Shown here one piece after another: positions 1 to 7,200 of a DNA stretch of 18,158 nucleotides. Each line of letters opens with the position of its first letter. The first letter of the stretch is position 1. Below the pieces are notes generated by a model. The model searched no databases, was not told where the DNA came from, and worked only from the letters and a program-made list of their open reading frames with translations. Made by a program: the position numbers and the translations under genes. The DNA is taken from assembly GCA_000436535.1 (NCBI GenBank), contig FR886250.1:1-18158 (forward strand), in the 5' to 3' direction. This DNA is from Eubacterium sp. CAG:252. GTDB lineage: Bacteria > Bacillota > Clostridia > Lachnospirales > Lachnospiraceae.

Positions 1-821
1 TGGAGTTCATTCATCTTATCTTCAAGCTTTGCAACTGAGAAATCATCTGTATCTATATCATCAAGCACGCTTGTTGTTGCTACTGACATAGACATATCAA
101 GCTCAAAGTCTTCTACATCTGCTGATATTTCAAAGTATTCAGGAATATCCATATCAAGACTTTCATCGTCAAACTTAAGATTTAAAGTATCCTTTAAACC
201 AGGCATAGTCATACCAAGTGCGATGATGTTGTCGCCAACCTTGCTTACCTTGCCATTAGTAACTTCTACATTACTGAACTTATCTGTTGGAAGAAGAGTT
301 CCTGTTATCATAGTAAATGGAACATAAGCTGTCTGTGACTTTCCATTAACTGTTATAGTCTTCTTCTCATTATTAGTATAGTCATATCTGATAGTAACCT
401 TACCGCTCTTTCCTATCATATCTTCTGGCTTTGTTTCAGTACCATTTAACTTGTAAGTAACCTTTATTGAAACAGGTGCGCTCTTTGTTGAGCTGCTCTG
501 GTTAGTTGTTGTTTTACCATTAGTATCTGTCACCTTTTCAGTTACAGTGATATGGTCCTGTGTTCCATCCGCCTTGCCAAACACATATACCATCTCGTCA
601 CGCGTATTTGTCTTCAATGTACTTGTGTTTGATACAGATAATTCGTTCTTAATTGCATTTGAAATAATGCTCTCTGTATTAGAAGCTGCCTCGCTGCTTA
701 TGGCAACCTCACTCTGTGTCTGATTATATGCTGTGTTAGTTCCACATGCTGTAAGTGTTGAAGCTATGAGAACAACACTCATTAACACTGAACCATACTT
801 AAATAAAGTCTTCTTAACCAT
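1..821 (-). CDS. Lipoprotein partner of MMPL exporter (3' end missing)
   Basis: The reading frame starts with ATG at 821 behind a GGAGGA site and runs off the left edge, giving 273 residues. The N-terminus has two lysines, a hydrophobic core and a lipobox L23-T24-A25-C26, so it should be exported and lipidated at Cys26. A Ser/Thr/Asn-rich linker follows. Then come segments DEMVYVFGKADG (about 76-87), NVEVTNGK and IPEYFEISADVEDFEL. From memory, these match a Lachnospiraceae family that sits beside MMPL exporters and whose C-terminal half is a coiled coil of X-X-X-Leu-X-X-Gly heptads, related to YhgE/Pip extracellular regions. That half would lie outside the window. The gene follows the exporter by 87 nt on the same strand, so the two are probably co-transcribed. 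The probable role is an extracytoplasmic partner of the exporter; the substrate is unknown. Confidence 0.82.
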   Translation of the reverse strand, partial: MVKKTLFKYGSVLMSVVLIASTLTACGTNTAYNQTQSEVAISSEAASNTESIISNAIKNELSVSNTSTLKTNTRDEMVYVFGKADGTQDHITVTEKVTDTNGKTTTNQSSSTKSAPVSIKVTYKLNGTETKPEDMIGKSGKVTIRYDYTNNEKKTITVNGKSQTAYVPFTMITGTLLPTDKFSNVEVTNGKVSKVGDNIIALGMTMPGLKDTLNLKFDDESLDMDIPEYFEISADVEDFELDMSMSVATTSVLDDIDTDDFSVAKLEDKMNEL

Positions 822-908
822 AACTATTCCTCCATTTCCTTATTTCCCGATATATTATTATATCTGTTACGACATATACATCTTTACTCGTTCATACATC
901 TGCTCTGA

Positions 909-2996
909 CTACATATCCTGATTTTTCTTAGGCTTAAATCCCAAGCTTGTATTAATAATCAACTTATCACATAACACAAACAGCGATGGAAGTATAAATA
1001 TAACTACGAACATACTTATAATCGCGCCTCGTGCCATCAGTGTACACAGTGAACCAATCATGTCAACTGAAGCTATGCATCCAACACCGAATGTCGCTGC
1101 GAAGAAACCAAGCGCACTAACGATAATTGAAGGTATTGAAGTTGAAAGTGCTATCTGAATAGCTTCTTTCTTAGCGTATCCCTGACTTCTTTCCTTCTTA
1201 TATCTTGTTGTCATAAGAATAGCATAATCGACTGTTGCACCAAGCTGGATAGTACCAATAACTACTGATGCGATGAATGGTATCTGTGTATGTGTGAAAT
1301 AAGGAATACCCATATTTACAAATATAGCGAACTCAATAGCTGCAACAAGGATTATAGGAAGTGATATTGACTTAAGTACAAACAGAATAATAACAAATAT
1401 AGCTACTATCGATACTGCACTTACTGTCTTAAAGTCCTTATCTGTTATAGTGATAAGGTCCTTTGTACAAGGTGCCTCACCAACTACCATTGACTTAGAG
1501 TCGTAAGACTTTACAATATCATTTACCTGATTAATCTGGTTGTTAATCTCATCGGATGCTATCTTGTAATCAGTAGCAACCATCATTATCTGATAATCCT
1601 CACCCTTAAGCTCTGACACTGTCTTTGATGGAAGGAATTCCTGTGGAATACCAGACTTAAGCGCTGTGTCAAGTCCAAGTGCAAACTGTACACCATCTAC
1701 ATTGCTCAGCTTATCAAGCATTTCGTTAGCTGTGTCTGTAGACATATTAGTGTCAGCAAGTATCATATAGATAGAGTTCATATCAAAGTTTTCTTCCAGC
1801 TTCTTGTTAGCCTGTGAGCATGCAAGGTCATCTGGAAGTGTATCAGACAGGTCATAATATACTGATGTATGATTCTGTCCGTATATAGCAGGTCCTAATA
1901 ACACAAGGAAGATAATTACAAATATCCATGAGTGGTTTACTATAAATGTAGCAAGCTTATCAAAGCTTGGCATAATCTCGCGGTGCATTGTCTTCTCTAA
2001 TGCCCTGTCAAATGTAAGTATCAGTGATGGAAGTATAGTTACGCATCCGATAACACCAAATATAACACCCTTTGCCATAACGATACCAAGGTCAAGACCA
2101 AGAGTGAAGCTCATAAAGCAAAGTGCGATGAAACCTGCAACCGTTGTTATAGAAGAACCAACTACAGATGTAAGTGTATTACCGATAGCCACTGCCATAG
2201 CTTCCTTGTGGTCATCCGGATACTGCTCCTTCATTTCCTTGTAGCTGTGCCATAAGAATATTGAGTAGTCCAGTGTAACACCTAACTGAAGTACGGCTGC
2301 AAGTGCCTTGGTTATGTATGAAACCTCGCCTAAGAAAATGTTAGAACCAAGGTTGTATACAATCGCCATTCCTATACTTATCATAAAGAATACTGGTACA
2401 AGGAATGAATCCATAAATATAGCAAGTACGATACAAACAAGTACAACCGCAATAAGTACATAGAGTGGAGTTTCCTTCTCTGAAAGGTTCTTAGTATCTG
2501 TAACTACTGCTGACATACCGCTTATGAATGCCTGCCCTTCTGTCTGCTCCCTAATCTGTGTTATGGCATTCATAGTATCATCACTTGAAGTTGTATTATC
2601 GAAGAATATTGCAAATAATGTAGTATTTGTGCTGTCATTCTCGAAATACTTCCTGAACTTTGAAGGTACTATTTCTGAAGGAACATCCTCACCAACTATT
2701 CCTGTGTAAGAAATAACCTGAGCAACATGCTCTACACCTTCAACCTTTTTAATAAGCTTATCGGTAGACTTTGTATCCATATTCTGGACGACTACCATCG
2801 CATAGGCACCCTTATTAAAATCATCCATAAGAATGTCCTGCCCCTGCATAGTTTCTATCTCGCTCGGAAGGTAATACAGAATATCATAGTTAACTCTTGT
2901 ATTAAAGTATCCGATTGCAGATGGAATGAGAAGCAGGAAACTCAGAATAAGAATTGGAATTCTGAGTTTTACAATTACTTTTCCAAACTTTTCCAT
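909..2996 (-). CDS. MMPL/RND-family membrane exporter
   Basis: This is a 695-residue integral membrane protein with the two-fold layout of the MMPL family: TM1 at about 11-30, an extracellular domain at about 31-175, a block of TM helices at about 176-330, then a repeat of the same plan (TM at about 355-372, second extracellular domain, TM block at about 523-678). Each half carries the family signature in its TM block, GVTLDY (Asp243) and GATVDY (Asp590), the acidic residues expected in proton coupling. The ATG at 2996 was chosen because GAGG lies 6 nt upstream and the following residues run straight into TM1. The frame is open back to 3095, and ATG codons at 3035 and 3044 are alternatives with poorer sites. 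The exporter is divergent from a TetR gene and precedes a lipoprotein, which suggests inducible export of a lipid-like, peptide or toxic compound. The substrate cannot be read from the sequence. Confidence 0.9.
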   Translation of the reverse strand: MEKFGKVIVKLRIPILILSFLLLIPSAIGYFNTRVNYDILYYLPSEIETMQGQDILMDDFNKGAYAMVVVQNMDTKSTDKLIKKVEGVEHVAQVISYTGIVGEDVPSEIVPSKFRKYFENDSTNTTLFAIFFDNTTSSDDTMNAITQIREQTEGQAFISGMSAVVTDTKNLSEKETPLYVLIAVVLVCIVLAIFMDSFLVPVFFMISIGMAIVYNLGSNIFLGEVSYITKALAAVLQLGVTLDYSIFLWHSYKEMKEQYPDDHKEAMAVAIGNTLTSVVGSSITTVAGFIALCFMSFTLGLDLGIVMAKGVIFGVIGCVTILPSLILTFDRALEKTMHREIMPSFDKLATFIVNHSWIFVIIFLVLLGPAIYGQNHTSVYYDLSDTLPDDLACSQANKKLEENFDMNSIYMILADTNMSTDTANEMLDKLSNVDGVQFALGLDTALKSGIPQEFLPSKTVSELKGEDYQIMMVATDYKIASDEINNQINQVNDIVKSYDSKSMVVGEAPCTKDLITITDKDFKTVSAVSIVAIFVIILFVLKSISLPIILVAAIEFAIFVNMGIPYFTHTQIPFIASVVIGTIQLGATVDYAILMTTRYKKERSQGYAKKEAIQIALSTSIPSIIVSALGFFAATFGVGCIASVDMIGSLCTLMARGAIISMFVVIFILPSLFVLCDKLIINTSLGFKPKKNQDM

Positions 2997-3146
2997 AATT
3001 CGCCTCATTTCTACGTCTGTGACGTCTTTTTTCATATTCATCAGCTTTACATTTTCCTTAATCATCACTGATAAATATGATGACATAAATGTCAAAATAC
3101 ATTTTTAACTTTTGACCTTTATATCATATGATAAAAACTCTCAAAT

Positions 3147-3161
3147 ATGACCCTTGGTCAT
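3147..3161. promoter_or_regulatory. TetR-type operator O1
   Basis: ATGACC-CTT-GGTCAT is a perfect inverted repeat with 6-bp arms, centred at 3154. It lies about 10-24 nt downstream of the predicted start of the exporter transcript, where a bound repressor would block initiation or clearance. Confidence 0.65.
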
Positions 3162-3177
3162 TTTCTTTACAAACGAT

Positions 3178-3205
3178 ATTCTATCACAAAATGACCAGTA
3201 GTCAA
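3178..3205 (-). promoter_or_regulatory. Promoter of the MMPL-lipoprotein operon
   Basis: On the minus strand TTGACT (3205-3200) and TAGAAT (3183-3178) are separated by 16 bp, a near-consensus sigma-A promoter. Transcription would start near 3171, leaving a leader of about 170 nt before the chosen start codon. The -35 lies inside one of the TetR-type dyads. Confidence 0.6.
3192..3204. promoter_or_regulatory. TetR-type operator O2 over the -35 box
   Basis: TGAC-CAGTA-GTCA is a dyad centred at 3198 with the same TGAC-N5-GTCA core as its neighbours. It overlaps the -35 hexamer of the exporter promoter. Confidence 0.65.
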
Positions 3206-3210
3206 TATAT

Positions 3211-3231
3211 AAAATGACCTAAAGTCATTTT
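3211..3231. promoter_or_regulatory. TetR-type operator O3
   Basis: AAAATGAC-CTAAA-GTCATTTT is a perfect dyad with 8-bp arms centred at 3221, 23 bp from O2. It lies between the exporter promoter and the candidate tetR promoter, so it could contribute to control in both directions. Confidence 0.65.
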
Positions 3232-3255
3232 TTTATAGATTTTTTATTTTCAGCG

Positions 3256-3264
3256 TGGTAGAAT
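3256..3264 (+). promoter_or_regulatory. Candidate extended -10 promoter for tetR
   Basis: TGG-TAGAAT fits an extended -10 element, with only a poor -35 in the T-rich stretch upstream. A perfect TATAAT at 3349-3354, also without a clear -35, is an alternative closer to the gene. Confidence 0.35.
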
Positions 3265-3396
3265 GATTACAGTTTAAAGGAATGTTAATCTGACAGATAA
3301 ACATATAACAAAGACCTTGCTTTTTTCTAAATATCTGCTAAATTAACATATAATAAATACAGCAGCCACAAGTATATATAGAAATGGGGTTTTCAT

Positions 3397-4032
3397 ATGG
3401 GAAAACTGGAAAATAATAAACAACAGAAGCGTACTTCTATCTTAGATACAGCATTTAAGCTCTTTACAACACAGGGCGTATCTAAGACCTCAATCGCTGA
3501 AATATCACAGAAGGCAGGCATAGCCAAAGGCACATTTTACCTGTATTTTAAGGACAAGTACGATATAAGGAACAGACTTATATCCCACGAGGCAAGCAAG
3601 CTGTTCAAGAATTCCGTAACTGCGCTTAACAGCTACGCTGATGAAGAAAAGACCAAGAACCCGGACTTTACTATCACATTTACAGAGCAGATTGTATTCA
3701 TAGCAGACCACATCATAAATGCGCTCAACAACAACCAGACTCTTCTAACATTTATATCAAAAAATCTTTCATGGGGTATATTCAAGGAGGCACTCACAAC
3801 TAACGTTGCGGAGGATGATATTAATTTCCGTGATATATACTATGAAATGTTATCAGAGTCAGGACTTAATCTTAAAGAACCGGAGATTATGCTGTTTATG
3901 ATAGTCGAGCTTATAAGTTCAACCTGCTACAGTGCTATCCTGTATAAAGAGCCGGCTGATATCGACACACTTAAGCCTTATCTGTACAGCACTATAAAGG
4001 CTATTATTAATGAACATACGATTACTGACTGA
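3397..4032 (+). CDS. TetR/AcrR-family transcriptional regulator
   Basis: A 211-residue protein with a canonical TetR N-terminal DNA-binding domain: Ile15-Leu22 helix, then TSIAEISQKAGIAKGTFYLY at residues 31-50 as the helix-turn-helix, followed by YFKDKYD, the usual link into the ligand-binding domain. The C-terminal part (about 65-211) is helical and diverse, as normal for ligand-sensing domains, so the inducer is not predictable. The start ATG at 3397 has GGGG about 9 nt upstream, a fair site. It is divergent from the MMPL exporter, and the shared 400-bp upstream region contains three dyads of a length suited to TetR dimers. It is therefore most likely the local repressor of the exporter and perhaps of itself. 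Confidence 0.9.
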   Translation: MGKLENNKQQKRTSILDTAFKLFTTQGVSKTSIAEISQKAGIAKGTFYLYFKDKYDIRNRLISHEASKLFKNSVTALNSYADEEKTKNPDFTITFTEQIVFIADHIINALNNNQTLLTFISKNLSWGIFKEALTTNVAEDDINFRDIYYEMLSESGLNLKEPEIMLFMIVELISSTCYSAILYKEPADIDTLKPYLYSTIKAIINEHTITD

Positions 4033-4124
4033 CGACACGCCACAGTTGACCAGAAAAAGACAAACCGCTGCATATAAGACTTCGGACTCCAGAAAACGAC
4101 CGACACCGGAAAACAACTTACACT

Positions 4125-4174
4125 AAAAGAAGCGCAGCTAACATCCCCCCAGATGTTAACCGCGCCTCTTTTTT
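4125..4174. terminator. Bidirectional terminator between tetR and the pectate lyase gene
   Basis: Two 21-nt arms (4125-4145 and 4152-4172) pair at 18 of 21 positions around a CCCCCA loop. The plus strand ends in a run of six T (4169-4174). The minus strand ends in TCTTTT. The position between convergent genes suits use by both. Confidence 0.85.
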
Positions 4175-4211
4175 ACGTTTATCTTTAGTTCTTTGCTACT
4201 TCCCTGTTATA

Positions 4212-7200
4212 TTATATTCTCTTCTTCTTGTTGTCATATACAACTACTGCTAAGGCAAGTCCTGCTGCCACCATAGCTAATACTGCATATACTGCTGTAT
4301 GAGCCATATCGCCAGTTGCTGTACTTTCACCTGACTCTGTTGCTGCAGCTGTTGTGCTATCTGTATTAGAAGCTGCGCCGTTGTCAGTTGCAGCATCTGT
4401 ATTGCCTGTTACATCGCCTGTAGATGGTTCTGCTGGCTTAGTTGGTTCTGTTGGTGTAACTGGCTCTGTAGGATTAGTTGGCTTAACTGGTTTTTCTGGC
4501 TTAGTTGGCTCTGTTGGTTTATCAGGTGTTGAAGGTGTGTTATCATCACCCTTATTATCACCCTTATTGCCATCATCTGAACCAGGATTTCTGTTTACTG
4601 TATCCTTGTATACAATTACATATGTAGAGAACTTATCTGTACTGAATGAGATAACGAGCTTACCATCAACTGTTTCTGTCTTAGCACCCTCAAGTACCTC
4701 AGCAACTCCATTATGAAGTCTTACAATACTGTACTCTCTAGTCTTTGTTGAATCTGTATTAATAAGCTTTTCTGGTACAGTTACGCTTACTGCTATAGGA
4801 TGATTTGTTTCTGTTACTTCTGTTGTAGTTTCACCAACAGTCTTGTTGATTGAGATATCAACATACTGTCCAACTACGCCATCCTTAACAGCTTCCGCAA
4901 CCTTATCTTCAACTAACTTCTTATCTGTATCGCTTACTGTTTCATCTGCGTTGTTTACATCAAGTGTTACCTTAACGTCTGCACCGCCCTTGTAAGCTTC
5001 CCACTCAGCAGGAGTAAGTACATCTGTTACTTCTAATTCTGTCTTAACTGCTGGTGTATCTGCCTTTTCTACTGTATCAGCTATTTCAATCTTACCAGGT
5101 GCTACTGTACTTGGCTGAACTGATATAGCATCAGCACTTGTTACATCAAGTCTTGCACCAGAATTAGCTGGAGCTGACTCATTTAATTCAAGAACACCGT
5201 GCATATTGATTGTTCCGTCTTCATTTCTTGTAGGAAGAACTGAAGTATCAACACTTACGAACCAGTCATCTGTTGCTTCTACACCATTGCTGTTGTATGA
5301 AGCACTACCATTGTAAATGTAGTTATTTTCGCTATGAAGAGCAAAAGGAATTAAGTCTTCAAGCTTTGTATTCTTCTCGTTATTAATAGAAATTAATCCG
5401 TTAACAACCCATTCCTTCTTGTTAGAGTCCTTAGTATTAAGACCTACGTTGTAAGCACTGTTGTTGATTGAGTTATTATAAGATGTACAATCATATATCT
5501 TAATATCAGGACAACTGTTACTTGTAATTCCCTTAGCATGGTTGTCAAATGTGATGCTGTTCTTAAGAACGTGACCACCCTTTAAGTAACCACCACCAAG
5601 CTTGAAGCCGTTACCTTCACCATACTCATAGTTAGCATCTGTAATATCATCTGTTGTAAGCCATCCGTTGTTGTAAGCTACACAGTTTTCGATAGTTACA
5701 AGACCGATTTCGCCTGATACTGACTTAGCATAAAGGTCCCATCCATCATCGATGTTGTGATGTGAGATACAACCATAGAACTTGTTACCATTACCGCAAG
5801 TAAGCTTTGCTGCGAAACCATCGGCATCGTTACGTCCTGCATCACAGTTATCAAATGACTCACAGTTCTTTACAAGGTTGTCTGTTGGCCATAACTTATA
5901 CTTGATACCTGTCTTGTTGTCAGAGCTGCCTGAACGGCTTATCTGAATACCTGTGTTAGCTGAATGTTCAACTGTACACATTTCAATTATGTTGTTGTTA
6001 CCATTAATCTGGATACCTACGCCTGTTGAATCCTTTACATAGATACCATATACATGCCAGTAGCTTCCGATGATTGATAAACCAACACCTTCAAATACTG
6101 CCTTACCTGTATTCTCTGCTACAAGTGTAATCATCTTATCTGCTGTACCGCTTACGCTTCTCTGGATTGATATCCAATCCTTATAAATACCGTCCTTAAG
6201 AACGATTGTCTGTCCTGGCTGTGCATACTGTACTGCTGTTGCAAGATTTAATGGCTTTGCTTCTGTACCATCACCGTCTGACATTCCTTCTGGTGAAACT
6301 ACAAGTATACCATTTTCTTCGCCATAAACAGCACGCTTAACTGTTACATCACCTGTAAGTTCATCTGTAGATGTAATCTTATCGCTTGCTGCTGGAGCAA
6401 ATGTGTAGCTTATCTTATTGTCACCAATATTAACTGCTACATTTACTCTTGCTGCATCGCCTGCTGATAATACTTCTTCATAAGCCTGTCCGTCTGGACC
6501 TGTTACCTTAAGTGTACCATCACAGTTAGGAACATAGATGAATTCGTATTCTGCTGCACCTACTGTATTAGAAGAATATACTCTTCCGCTTGGCTTTACC
6601 TTTTCATCAGCGCTGTCATTAGCTGTAATACCCTTGCTCTCTGACTTAGTGAACTTGATATTGCTAATCTTAACACCGATTTTTCTACTTACCATTACAC
6701 CAACAACAACTGTTCCGTCTTCCTGAACTGAAGTGAATGAGTTATCATCACTCTTAAGCTCTTCGCCGTTGCATACTGCTGTGTAACCATTATCTGTCTT
6801 CTCAAGTGAGAATTCATATGTTGCATCTGCTTCAAATGATGTCTTTGTATTCTTGAAGTCTGACTTTGTAACAACTCTGTCAACACCATCATTATTTGAT
6901 GAATCTGCTGATGTATAACCTGTTACATTTCTCATACATGGATATGTTGACTTGCTGCTATATACCATAGATGATGCATAGTTGAAGTACTTATGTACAT
7001 AGTCAACACTGCCCCAGTTGTTAATACCAAGTGTATCTGCTGCAACTACACCAAAGCCTGTCTGGTTATCAGGAGTCTTTGAAGTATCTGTTACTGTAAA
7101 TGTAGCTGATAACTTGAAGTTTTCTGTATCTGGGTCAATCTTTGTATAGTAGTAAGAGAAACCATCTTCATCATCTGATATCTTACCACTTGTCTGTGAA

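Noticed and set aside
733..921. 62-codon plus-strand frame across the lipoprotein start
   Set aside because: Antisense to the lipoprotein signal peptide and the gap; composition is that of translated AT-rich DNA and there is no ribosome site.
4354..4716. 120-codon plus-strand frame opposite the Pro-rich stalk of the pectate lyase
   Set aside because: Mirror of the repetitive coding sequence, giving Gly/Val/Leu/Ser repeats; no ribosome site and no recognisable product.
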